From: Strongylocentrotus purpuratus
Taxonomy: Eukaryota; Echinodermata; Echinoidea; Camarodonta; Strongylocentrotidae
Assembly: GCF_000002235.5 (NCBI RefSeq)
Contig: NW_022145604.1
Span: 5,491,077-5,555,076 of the forward strand
Length of the DNA stretch: 64,000 nt
Reading direction: 5' to 3'
The notes under the pieces are model-generated. The model had not been told where the DNA came from. It did no database searches and saw nothing but the letters and a program-made list of their open reading frames with translations. A program made the position numbers and the translations under genes. Of the stretch, positions 45,001-56,037 are shown piece after piece. Within the stretch, counting starts at the first letter, position 1; each line of letters opens with the position of its first letter.

Positions 45001-45386
45001 AAAATAACATAACGAAAGGTTACAGAAGGAAAAAACAAGGAATAACATAAGAGAATGTTATAGAAGTAAGATACCAAGGATAAGTTAAGAAAAGGTTATT
45101 GAAGGAAGAAACAAAGGATAACACAAGGAAAGGTCATAGACGGAAGAAACAAAGAATAACATTAGAAAAGGTCACAGAAGGAAGTAAAATAGGATAACAT
45201 ACAAGAAGGGTATTGAAGGAAAAAACAAAGGATATAAGAAAAGGTTATAGAAGGAAGTAATTAAAGGAAAACATATGAGAAGTTTATTGAAGGAAGAAAC
45301 AAAGGATAACATAAGAAAAGGTTATTGAAGGAAGAATCAAAGAATAACATAAGGAAAGGTTATAAACGAAAGAAACAAAGGAACAT
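45000..45386. repeat. The ~40-bp minisatellite in reverse orientation
   Basis: Units such as aaaggttatagaaggaagaa and acaaaggataacata are the reverse complement of the array at 38,590-42,520. It lies directly against the TLR-B leader exon. Confidence 0.85.
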
Positions 45387-45392
45387 GAGAAA

Positions 45393-46211
45393 GACCTTCT
45401 TTGGAATACTTTATTGTTTTTTTCTTAAAGTTAAGGTAAATATAAAAGTAAAGTGTACTCTGACAAAAGCAAAATTGAAATGAACGATTGATTTTGATTT
45501 CTTCCGATTGTGTCATACTTTGCTGTATAAGAATGAAAAAACGACGTTGAATTACACGAGGGATACGGACTTTTAAGTTTATCGCAAAATACTTTTACTT
45601 AAAATTATTGTATTACCGCATACTGCTTTAATGTGTAGATTTACACAGTAATTCTACATTATCATAATATTTGTTTATCTTAATTACGAATTTACGAATT
45701 AGCTCATTCATCCGCCAAATCCTTAAATGATAAGTCATATAAAATTCCTTTCAAATGACATATACTTGAAATAAATGTATCCACAGCAATATTTTTCATA
45801 AAATATGCATTGACGGCAGGTTGATTTTCCCATGCCTTTATACACACGGACTCGCAGTGAATATAAAGTGTACTTCTCGTTGAATACACGGTACTTGTTA
45901 ATTAGTTGCTCGTTTACAGAGATATTCAAGTTCACAAATTAAATCAATCCTGAAAACTGTACCCTTTATTGCCAGGACAAAAGAGCCAACAGCCATTGCC
46001 ATGGCTCTAAACTGTAATACTATGCCATTGCATATAATTCAAGCTTTAGTGAGAAAAATAATTATCTTGACATAAGTGAAGAGTACGTTACTAAGCATCT
46101 GTAGAATGTATCCGCATATGCCTGTGGTCAGGATTACAATTTAATGTGGAGGTTGGCTTTAAAAAAAATTGTCTTCTATTTCATTTTCAGACTCAGCAGG
46201 GATCGGTTATT
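45393..46211 (+). other. TLR-B leader exon (truncated copy) and intron
   Basis: Homology with the TLR-A leader begins abruptly at agaccttctttggaatact (about 45,393). The donor lies at 45,435 (AGTTAAG/gtaaat) and the acceptor at 46,190 (atttcattttcag); the ATG follows at 46,212. Everything upstream of 45,393 is minisatellite, so the promoter-proximal part of the leader has been lost or replaced. Confidence 0.65.
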
Positions 46212-49064
46212 ATGGCATTCATACAACGAGCACCTCTTCTACGCTGTCTGCCATTGGTTATAGTATGCATTCTAACCCCGACGCTCATCCAAACCATACA
46301 CCAAGATGCCATGTTTACTCCTCCTATGAAATGTCAGTATGATGTCGAGCAGAATAAAGCTGATTGCCATTTTCAAGGATTTGACTCCATCCCTCAGAAT
46401 CTTCCAAACAATATTAAAGAACTGGACGTCAGGCTCAACAATATCACTTTCATCTTGAGTTCTTCTTTTAAGAGATACCCTTTGATCCAGGTCTTGGATC
46501 TTTCCTCAAACGACATTAGAGTGATAGAATCTGCATCTTTTTACCCTCTAAAGGACTTGAATCGTTTAATCCTAAATGGCAACCCTAATCTTGTTCTTCC
46601 AGCTACAGACCTATTCAGGTGGTCTAAGAACCTGTCCATCCTGGATCTGTCATTTTGTTATCTGAAACTGCTTCCAAACGACACTCTTAAATGGAGCCCG
46701 TCTGTGGAGTCGTTATACCTTGGCTTCAACAAACTCACTTTCGTAAACATGAGCCTTTGTGGCAGAGCAAAGAATGTTCGGTTGGTTGGTAATAAAATCA
46801 AGCATCTCACGGCAGAATCTTTTATTTTCGGATGTCAAAGTTATTATGTGGATCTGCGCGCGAATCCTATTAAATCAGTTGACCCGAACGTTATTGCATC
46901 GTTGCATGTCCGATCACTGGTCCTTGGGTACTACCCTTTGACACTGAAGGATACTTTTAGCGGGATATGTCGCTCTGAAATAGTAGAGCTCGCTTTATTT
47001 ATAACTGATATCAATATCACAGTCTTGCCACGAGATTTCTTTGGTCACTTGCGTAATTGCTCTCTTTCCGTGCTAAGATTAGCAGGGAACAAGATACAAT
47101 TCCTCTCTCCGTACGTGTTCTCAAACTTGACACGACTCGTGGAGCTTGATCTATCGGTCAACAAAGTACAATCCCTCTCTCCGTACGTTTTCTCAAACTT
47201 GACAAGACTCGTGGAACTTGATCTATCGTGCAACAAAATCCAATCCCTCTCTCCATACGTGTTCTCAAACTTGACAAGACTCGTGGAACTTGATCTATCG
47301 TACAACAAAATCCAATCCCTCTCTCAATACGTGTTCTCAAACTTGACAAGACTCGTCGAACTTCATCTATCGTACAATGAAATCGTCACTGTTGAACCGG
47401 TATTCTTTCAAGGCATGCGGGAGCTAAAAGTATTGAACTTGAAAAAAAATAGAATAAAATATATAAACCCAAATACTGACGTATGGGCTCTGGACTTGAA
47501 TGAGTTGTACTTACGCGGCAATTCTTTGACAACACTCTCAGAATTCGCATTTTTCGGTTTGCGAAATCTAACGCTGTTAGATCTGAGCTTCAATAGAGAC
47601 CTTATTGTCCTGGAAATCACGTCGTCCTCGGAATTGACGGGAATTCAAACCATCAACTTAAACTATTGCCTTATTTCCAGATTTCAACCGGTAGCCCCGA
47701 ACTTAACAACCCTTCACCTGAATAACAATGACAACCCAATGGTCTGCCCCATACATAGAATATCCTTCAAAGATTCACAAGAGCTTGTAGATTTGGAAAT
47801 CCGTGAATCGGGCCTGTCGACAAATGATCTATGGGATATACTCCTGAATGTCTCTATTTTTGACGGATTGTCAAATCTGATTATTTTGGATCTAAGCTTC
47901 AATTATTTTAACATTCTAGATAATTTCCCAGCTAGGATCTTTGAACAACTCTCTGCTCTTCAGAAGCTTAGTTTAGAAGCCTGTCGTATTTCAGGCCTTC
48001 ATCCATTAGCTTTTATGGGATTGGAATCGCTTCGGGTGCTAAATTTACGTGGGAACACAATTCAACAACTTAATTTTGATATATTCAAAGTATTAGAACT
48101 AGTGACAATTATCAATCTTGATGACAACCGTTTGGCATACCTCGATGAACAACTATTCTCTAACAATCCCAGACTGACTACTCTTTTGCTATCAAACAAT
48201 AGATTAACCCGTCTCAACCAAACGACATTTGAACCGATAGAATCTTTGCTTTTATCTTTCGATTTGTCATTGAACCCTATCGTTTGTAACTGCGATCTAC
48301 GCTGGTTCCGCGATTTGGTTAGACATATTGACGTCATTAACGAGAACAGAACCGTCTGTTCGTCGGCCTCTTTAGAGCCTCTTCGCAGGAAACCTTTGCT
48401 TGATTTTGATCCCAATAAACTTTGTGGACTCAACATAGTTCTTGTAACCTTGACTCCTCTCGCCGGCATTTTCTTGGTTGTCATCGTCGTAGTCCTTTAT
48501 CACAACCGATGGCCGTTAAAGTATAAACTCTTTCTCTTGAAACTAATGGTAATTGGATATAAAGAGATGAGAGACGCCCGAAACCACAACGACTACGAGT
48601 TTGACTTGAATATCATCTTCTACGATGACGACGAAGAATGGGTTCGTCAACAACTCCAACCAGCTCTGGAAGAACGGCTTCCGCAGTTCCAGAAGAACGT
48701 CTTTGGTGATCAAGACCTCATCCTTGGTATGCACTATCTGGACGCTGTCGACTACGTGGTGAGTCATAGTTACAAAACCATCATTCTACTCAGCAGAGCC
48801 GCCGTGCACGATCGCTGGTTTATGCTCAAACTCCGCACCGCCATGGACCATGTGAGCGACACCGAGACCGAATTCGTAGTCGTGGTCTTTCTCGAAGACT
48901 TCCCTGACGAGGATATACCATTCTTGGCAAGGTTATATTTAAGTGACGGCAGACCCTACCAACATTGGACCGAGGACGTGAGAGGACACGATTTTTTCTG
49001 GAATGCCCTGGTAAAAAATCTTACCATTAATCTCAGGACCAATGACTTTATCCCCAACGAGTAG
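46212..49064 (+). CDS. Toll-like receptor, TLR-B (950 aa, single coding exon)
   Basis: A tandem paralogue of TLR-A with the same architecture: signal peptide, LRRNT, about 26 LRRs, LRRCT (CNCDLRWF), transmembrane helix at about 741-763 and TIR from about 795 to 935. It has four rather than three near-identical 24-residue repeats (NK(I/V)QSLSPYVFSNLTRLVEL type; DNA about 47,095-47,380). In the TIR domain, box 1 (FDLNIIFYDDDEEW) and box 3 (HDFFWNAL) match TLR-A. The BB-loop motif reads GDQDLILG: residue 838 is Leu (CTT, 48,723-48,725) where TLR-A has Pro. In vertebrate TLRs the proline at this place is needed for MyD88 signalling in most receptors, so TLR-B may signal differently or act as a decoy. 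The frame is fully open, which argues against a simple pseudogene. Confidence 0.92.
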   Translation: MAFIQRAPLLRCLPLVIVCILTPTLIQTIHQDAMFTPPMKCQYDVEQNKADCHFQGFDSIPQNLPNNIKELDVRLNNITFILSSSFKRYPLIQVLDLSSNDIRVIESASFYPLKDLNRLILNGNPNLVLPATDLFRWSKNLSILDLSFCYLKLLPNDTLKWSPSVESLYLGFNKLTFVNMSLCGRAKNVRLVGNKIKHLTAESFIFGCQSYYVDLRANPIKSVDPNVIASLHVRSLVLGYYPLTLKDTFSGICRSEIVELALFITDINITVLPRDFFGHLRNCSLSVLRLAGNKIQFLSPYVFSNLTRLVELDLSVNKVQSLSPYVFSNLTRLVELDLSCNKIQSLSPYVFSNLTRLVELDLSYNKIQSLSQYVFSNLTRLVELHLSYNEIVTVEPVFFQGMRELKVLNLKKNRIKYINPNTDVWALDLNELYLRGNSLTTLSEFAFFGLRNLTLLDLSFNRDLIVLEITSSSELTGIQTINLNYCLISRFQPVAPNLTTLHLNNNDNPMVCPIHRISFKDSQELVDLEIRESGLSTNDLWDILLNVSIFDGLSNLIILDLSFNYFNILDNFPARIFEQLSALQKLSLEACRISGLHPLAFMGLESLRVLNLRGNTIQQLNFDIFKVLELVTIINLDDNRLAYLDEQLFSNNPRLTTLLLSNNRLTRLNQTTFEPIESLLLSFDLSLNPIVCNCDLRWFRDLVRHIDVINENRTVCSSASLEPLRRKPLLDFDPNKLCGLNIVLVTLTPLAGIFLVVIVVVLYHNRWPLKYKLFLLKLMVIGYKEMRDARNHNDYEFDLNIIFYDDDEEWVRQQLQPALEERLPQFQKNVFGDQDLILGMHYLDAVDYVVSHSYKTIILLSRAAVHDRWFMLKLRTAMDHVSDTETEFVVVVFLEDFPDEDIPFLARLYLSDGRPYQHWTEDVRGHDFFWNALVKNLTINLRTNDFIPNE

Positions 49065-49373
49065 TAACGGTCTGACTTATTTTCGGGCAGACCCAAGCTA
49101 GTTTGTTCCATACATTACTGTCCACATCTCAGATTTTAGTATATCTGATTCATGTATTAAGCCAAAAGCCCTACTAGAGCTTGGATCATACTAAATATGA
49201 AGTGGCAAACACATCTGATGTCAATTTATATTCAGAAATCCATCATATGTGGTCATGCATAAATTATGATACACTAAATGGCGTAATACCTTGGTTTTGC
49301 TCTTGTGCAGTATACCGGTTGAGGGAAGAAATAGCAAAACATGACTATTCATGTTACTCTAGACCAGGGATTC

Positions 49374-50048
49374 CCAAAGTCTGGACCGCGGGACATGCTA
49401 ATCCGGACCGCCGGGGAGGCTCTTTTTTCAAACCTTTAAAGGTCCGGGGCAGATTCCACTCTGCCCCTATCTTTTTGGTACCAAATGTATAAACGTTCGA
49501 TCAAAGGGTACCATGGCTACTGCGTAGTGTTCATAAATCACAGCGCTGCAAAAATGAACATTTCCCTATAAATTATGATCCGTACAAAATGCAGAATTGT
49601 TACTTCTCGGATATGTGAGTAGTTAATTAGTAATCATTCAAAAGCCATTTGAGACATAGATATGAAATTTCATGGACGTATTCTTTATGAGATACTCTAT
49701 CAATATTCCAAGTTTAATAATGTTTTGTCATTCCATGGCTGAGATTCCAAGGGGACAACCACCCCAGCAATCTCTCCATTTGTGCCAATGTTTAGACAGA
49801 TTACTGCCGGAAAACAATGCTACTTTTCATACTGATATACCCTACATGTATACTAGAACTTCCACTTTTGACTGTCTTAACTCTTGAAATGAATGTACAT
49901 GTACGTGTAAAGACACGAATGTATAATATCGCAAGCCTATATTCATGGAAATAATTGATTAAGTAACCTAAATTTGCCCATTGTTTCGGACCATTTAGCT
50001 ATCATGGAAATCACATCTGGACCGCCAAGGAAAAGTTTGAGTACCCTG
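49374..50048. mobile_element. Possible hAT-like element or composite around TLR-B 3' flank sequence
   Basis: The left end CAGGGATTCCCAAAGTCTGG and right end AAAAGTTTGAGTACCCTG look like hAT-type terminal inverted repeats (CAGGG...CCCTG). Flanks ctctagac and ctctacca share only five of eight bases, so a target duplication is weak. The interior includes about 49,790-50,010, which is collinear with the TLR-A 3' flank (about 35,105-35,320). The ends may therefore belong to two separate fragments rather than one element. Confidence 0.4.
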
Positions 50049-50837
50049 CTCTACCACTGAGCCATCGCCCCTCCTAAAAGTGGGCTTTATACTCGTATGC
50101 AAAACACATTTCCGTACAAAAACACACACCTACACGCACAGCGGTTTTTTGCAACGTGACTATTCATCCAGGGTAGACATTCTACAGCGTTTCAATATGT
50201 TATATTCTTTTCTTCTTCTCCTTTTATCTTTGTTCTGTACTAATCTTTTTTTACGTCTTGCATTAATAATACGTTATCACAATCAGGGAGTTAAAAATAA
50301 CGCAGGATACTATTTCTAGCTATAAAGTTAAATAGTAATGTTTGATTAGTAAGACTGATTCGAAAACCAAAGTCCCAAATGCTAAAAACTTGACAGTCAT
50401 GCTTTTTTTGTTTATAACAATCAGTTTTGGTTTTGATCCAGCTCTCCAACATTCAACAACTCATAGCAGTTCACAGAAACTTTTCTGCAGGTCTAAATGA
50501 ATCTACTTTTCCTTCTCAAATATGAAACAATTTTTCTTTTTTCCCACTCTTTCATTATCAAAAACTAAAAGCTATTTGAATCAAAATTGCAACAACGAAA
50601 ATCTACTACAAATTTCCAATTTTAACTTCAAGAAAAAAGTGATTATGAATTTCACTCTCCGTTGTCATTTCAAAGATTTCACCAACAAAACAACAAAAGT
50701 CATTGAAATATGTTACTATGCTATGGGTTACTCTCTGTTAAAATTTAAAATAACTAGTCATTGAATACTCGTAATACATATGTATAAACAAGACATTTTT
50801 AAAATTTCTATTTCGTATTTTATGCCTCAATCTATTA

Positions 50838-53118
50838 GATGTTTTTGATAAAAGGATCAATTAAGTTTTGGTTGTGTAAATATCTTAGGTGTGGTATGTA
50901 AATTGTCTTGATATTGGTTATATTTGAAATGTTATAATTAAAATATCATCGAATATATGTTGATAACGTGTATGAGCAACGATCATCGGCATCTGCAAAG
51001 ATGAATTTGATAAAAAGATCAATTAAGTTTGTGTTGTGTACTTAGTGTAGTATCTAAATTATCTTGATATTGGTTATATTTGATATTTTTTTATTAAGAT
51101 ATCATCGAGTATAAGAAACAATCATCGGTATCTGCAAAGATGTATTTGATAAAAAGATCATTTAAGTTTTGTATGTGTAAATATCTATGTAGTATCTAAA
51201 TTGTCTTGATATTGGTTATATTTGAAATATTCATTATTAAGATATCATCGAATATATATTGATAGCGTGTATAAACAACGATCATCTGCAGCCGCAAAGA
51301 TGTATTTGTCAAAAAGATACACACATACATACATACATAAATATTGATATTTATATAGCGCCTTTACATAAATATGCTCAAAGCGCTTTACATTAGTAAA
51401 TAAAACAGAATAATTATATTGCTCTCCAAATGAATACGCTGTAAGATCAATTAAGTTTGTGTTGTGTAAATATCTTGGTGAAGTATCTTAATTGTCTTGA
51501 TATTGGTTATATATTTGAAAGATTCATTATAAAGCTACCATCGAATATAATCGATAACGTGTATTTGCAACGATCATCGGCATCTGCAAATACGTATTTG
51601 ATAAAAAATTAATTAAGTTTGTGTTGTGTAAATATCTTAGTGTAGTATCTTAATTGTCTTGATATTGGTTATAATTGATATTTTATTATTAAGATCTCAT
51701 CGAATATATATTGATAATGTGTATAAGCAACGATCATCGGCATCTGCAAAGATGTATTTGATGAAAAGATCAATTAAGTTTGTGATGTGTAAATATCTTA
51801 GTGTAGTAACTAAATTTTCTTGATATTGATTATATTTCACATATTCATTATTAAGATATCATCAAATATATTAGTAAAGTGTATACGCAAGGATCATGGG
51901 CACCTGCATACTATTTTTGAATAATTTTTGAATGTTTATTACGGTTGTTTTTGTTTTGTGTAGGCCTACGTAATAATGTTATGTCAATATACTTTGTGGT
52001 TCTCTTTTGGTCCAGAGTATATGTGTCTATCTAACCAGTATGAAAGTGAATATGATTGCTTCTTAATATAGTCACACTGTGATCGTCACCCGGTGAACAC
52101 ATCATTTTTAATATCTTGTAATATTATGTTAACTCATATATATATTATCATTCTGTTATTATTTTTGTGCATTGAATTAACAATAAAATATCTTTCCCAA
52201 GAAACAAACATTGTATCACAACGTGACGATTAAAACGGTATTTTATCACTGTGTGTGAAGGTGTGATCGCAAAGACTTCGAGAATCCGATATAAAATCAT
52301 GTTCAGATTACGTGACACGTCATTGTAACGTGTGTAAATTTCAAAGGGCGGTGGACAAGATTCCAATCATTGTGTACAAGACTATTAAAATTGACTATGG
52401 TTGATTTTTTTTTTCTTTCTCGACAGTCTTTGCGATTATGTTTGTGAGACAGTGTCCCCCGTGTTTATGATTGAAACCCGACGCCAAGCTTAAAGGGACT
52501 TGGTTAAATATTTTATTGTATTATTGTATATTGTATTGATATTGGTTATATTTGAAATTGTATTATTAAGATACCATCGAATATATCTTGATAACGTGTA
52601 TAAGCAACGATCATCGGCATCTGCAAAGGTGTTTTTGATACAAAGATTATTTAAATTTTTTCTGTGTAAATATCTTCGTGTAGTATCAAAATTGTCTTGA
52701 TATTGGTTATACTTTAAATATTCATTATTAAGATATCATCGAGTATATATTCATAAAGAGTGTTATCAACGATCATCGGCATCTGCAAAGATGTATTTGA
52801 TAAAAAGACCGATTAAGTTTGTGTTGTGTAAATATCTTAGTGTAGTATCTAAATTGTCTTGATATTGGTTATATTTGCAAGGTTATTATTAAGATATCAT
52901 CGAATATACAGTATATATATTGATAACGTGTATAAGCAACGATTATCGGCATCTGCAAAGATGTATTTGATAAAAATATCAATTAAGTTTGTGTTGTGTA
53001 AATATCTTAGTGTAGTATCTAAATTTTCTTGATATTGATTATATTTCACATATTCATTATTAAGATATCATCAAATATATTAGTAAAGTGTATACGCAAC
53101 GATCATCGGCACCTGCAT
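50838..53118 (+). repeat. ~160-bp tandem repeat array
   Basis: Units contain tttgataaaaagatcaatta, then ttgtcttgatattggttata, then aagatatcatcgaatatat and gatcatcggcatctgcaaag. Starts fall at about 50,839, 51,000, 51,139, 51,299, 51,590, 51,748, 52,627, 52,786 and 52,966. The fourth unit is interrupted by a SINE tail at 51,325-51,435. Short open frames over it are not conserved between units. Confidence 0.85.
51325..51435 (-). mobile_element. SINE/LINE 3' tail of L2 type
   Basis: On the minus strand it reads TGTAAAGCGCTTTGAGCATA, then GGCGCTATATAAATATCAAT, and ends in ATGT simple repeats. This is the conserved tail shared by L2-clade LINEs and their SINEs. It interrupts one unit of the 160-bp array. 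Confidence 0.7.
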
Positions 53119-53729
53119 ACTATTTTTTGTAATAAATTTTGAATGTTTATTACTTTTTTTTTTTTTGTGTGTGTATAGGCCTATATACGTAATAATGTCA
53201 TGTCAATATATTTTGTGGTTCTCTGGTCCTCAGTATATGTGACAATCTAAACAGTATGAAGGTGAATATGATTGCTTCTAGATATAGTCACACTGTGATC
53301 GTCACCCGGTGAACACATCATTTTTAATATCTTGTAATATTATGTTAACTCATATATATATTATCATTCTGTTATTATTTGTGTGCATTGAATTAACAAT
53401 AAAATATCTTTCCCAAGAAACAAACATTGTATCACAACGTGACGATTAAAACGGTATTTTATCACTGTGTGTGAAGGTGTGATCGCAAAGACTTTCGAGA
53501 ATCCGATATAAAATCATGTTCAGATTACGTGACACGTCATTGTAACGTGTGTAAATTTCAAAGGGCGGTGGACAAGATTCCAATCGTTGTGTACAAGACT
53601 ATTAAAATTGACTATGGTTGATTTTTTTTTCTTTCTCGACAGTCTTTGCGATTATGTTTGTGAGACAGTGTCGCCCGTGTTTATGATTGAAACCCGACGC
53701 CAAGCTTAAAGGGACTTGGTTAAATATTG
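51905..53729 (+). repeat. ~1.2-kb higher-order repeat (two copies of a ~610-bp block)
   Basis: 51,905-52,512 and 53,118-53,729 are almost identical over 600 bp, and each directly follows several 160-bp units; together they define a ~1.2-kb period. Within each block, the words gatcgcaaagact and agtctttgcgat form an inverted pair about 140 bp apart. No coding frame or known RNA was recognised in the block. Confidence 0.85.
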
Positions 53730-53879
53730 TTCAGGTGAGAGAAAATCTATTTCATGATGAATAGTAACTAGTTTCCTGTCCAATCATATCATATTTATAA
53801 TATTTCTGCCACGGGTGACTGAGCACCAGGGTTTTTAGAAAGGGTTGTCAAAATCGCCTCGTACCAAGTTTGGGCGGAT

Positions 53880-54503
53880 GGAACGAATTTGGGTAAGGCC
53901 ATATGCATGTGCTTCTTTGGTCTTAAATCCTTTTAAAAGTTAAGGTAGGCCCCGTGCTTTAGTGCTTAATTGTTTAAAATGATGCCATTAAATCCATATG
54001 ATGACCTTTATTTATTTTGAACAGCCTACTAACTTCTTGACTCATGATATCTAAGTTCTCTCTGCTCATATGTCCGCTACGCCATTTCACAAGCGTAATG
54101 AGCATAAGGTGTTTGTCTCGAATAGCAAGTGAAAACCCAAAGGTTACTAAACCTTAATGCAAGAAGAAACACATTGTTATGATGATAAGTATCATAGAAA
54201 TTTATAGTAGACTTTCATCAAAAGGATAACATCCCAAATAAACTTCAGCCATTTTGTATCACCTCAATGAGAAGGGTTACCTTAAACAAGGGATGCGAAT
54301 AAAGTCAAGGTTGTAATCATCATAACAAAGAAAGTATCATAAGTTTTACTAGAAATAAGCATTTCCTTGAGTTCGAGTTGATATTAACACCTTTTCTTTT
54401 CAACTACCTAATATGCAATGTAACTAAGTGAGAAATATTATTGTTTTGGAATGAGATAATACACACTTTTCCTATAGTACTTAGGAAAAGTACTTAGCGA
54501 CCA
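53880..54503 (+). other. Duplicated TLR upstream flank, cut by the assembly gap
   Basis: Collinear with about 29,500-30,330, upstream of TLR-A (shared words include gcatgtgcttctttggtctt and cagcctactaacttcttg), but lacking the foldback MITE. By position it should lead toward a third TLR copy, but the sequence ends in Ns at 54,504 and nothing TLR-like reappears after 55,003. Confidence 0.7.
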
Positions 54504-55003
54504 NNNNNNNNNNNNNNNNNNNNNNNNNNNNNNNNNNNNNNNNNNNNNNNNNNNNNNNNNNNNNNNNNNNNNNNNNNNNNNNNNNNNNNNNNNNNNNNNN
54601 NNNNNNNNNNNNNNNNNNNNNNNNNNNNNNNNNNNNNNNNNNNNNNNNNNNNNNNNNNNNNNNNNNNNNNNNNNNNNNNNNNNNNNNNNNNNNNNNNNNN
54701 NNNNNNNNNNNNNNNNNNNNNNNNNNNNNNNNNNNNNNNNNNNNNNNNNNNNNNNNNNNNNNNNNNNNNNNNNNNNNNNNNNNNNNNNNNNNNNNNNNNN
54801 NNNNNNNNNNNNNNNNNNNNNNNNNNNNNNNNNNNNNNNNNNNNNNNNNNNNNNNNNNNNNNNNNNNNNNNNNNNNNNNNNNNNNNNNNNNNNNNNNNNN
54901 NNNNNNNNNNNNNNNNNNNNNNNNNNNNNNNNNNNNNNNNNNNNNNNNNNNNNNNNNNNNNNNNNNNNNNNNNNNNNNNNNNNNNNNNNNNNNNNNNNNN
55001 NNN
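54504..55003. other. Assembly gap (500 N)
   Basis: Exactly 500 Ns, a placeholder length, so the true gap size is unknown. A G run follows directly on the right. Confidence 0.98.
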
Positions 55004-56006
55004 GGGGGGGGGGGGGGTCAGAACCGTAAATTCAGAAATGCTTGTATAATGGATGATCTTATGATGACAATGGGACTAGTAATGGAGTCACACCTCTCTA
55101 AAAAGTCCAACTGACCTTTTCTGTTCCCCTTCAGTGACCTTTATAGACAGGCTTGACTGTAGTAGTATTTAGTAGTAATATTAGTAAAGTTTTTAGGAGA
55201 AGAACTAGAGGTAGGTGTAGTGGAACCAGCAGTATTCGTAATACTAGTCATAAGGAATGATCGTCATAATGATAAAATTAATAATAGTCGTAACGATAAT
55301 ACTGATGAAATATCAATAATGATAATGTTTTTTTTTAAATAATGATTATAAATATAACAACACAACCAAAACAATTATAATAATAATGATAATAATTAAT
55401 AGTCGTAATAATCAGCATCATCATCATCATCGTCATCAGCATTATCTTCTTTATCGTAATCATATCAATATCAAATAAAACAATTTATAACTCCTACATA
55501 CCATTCCAACTTGAGTATACACATTTCATGGAGGCCGAAAGTACGAAAATCTTACCTTGAATATTGTACTGTTTCCCAGCCGAAAATTTACTTCAGGTGG
55601 TCAGTTCGTGGACGTGCTGGTTTTATTCGAATGGTCAGTTTGCCCCAAAGTACTCAAATTTATAGATATTTCGTCTATAATGATTTAATTATGACCGTGT
55701 CCGCTTCACTGCAATGGCCTCATTGGGCAGTGTTGGGCATTCAACTAAATCGTAATTGGATGTGACGGAACAAGACCAGTGAGTTGGGTCAAATTTTTGT
55801 ATAAAAAAAAGGGCGGAGGCGCAATTCAAAAAATCATCTCTTGACAATCGAAAATCAAACATCATACAATTATTATCTGACTGAAGAATGCCAGATTCGA
55901 TTTTAAAGAGGAAATGAGCTGTTTGAAGTCATCAAGTGAAGGGAGGTTGGAGGCCCTATATTTCACTTTGTATGCTACCTTTACCCCCCCCCCCCCCCTC
56001 CTTAGT

Positions 56007-56037
<31 letters not shown>

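Noticed and set aside
46146-46211. N-terminal extension of the TLR-B frame (22 codons)
   Set aside because: Same reason: intron 3' end, with the acceptor at 46,190 and the true start at 46,212.
50838-53118. Regular repeats considered as a CRISPR array
   Set aside because: Eukaryotic context, 160-bp units with no short-repeat/unique-spacer pattern, and units diverged along their whole length.
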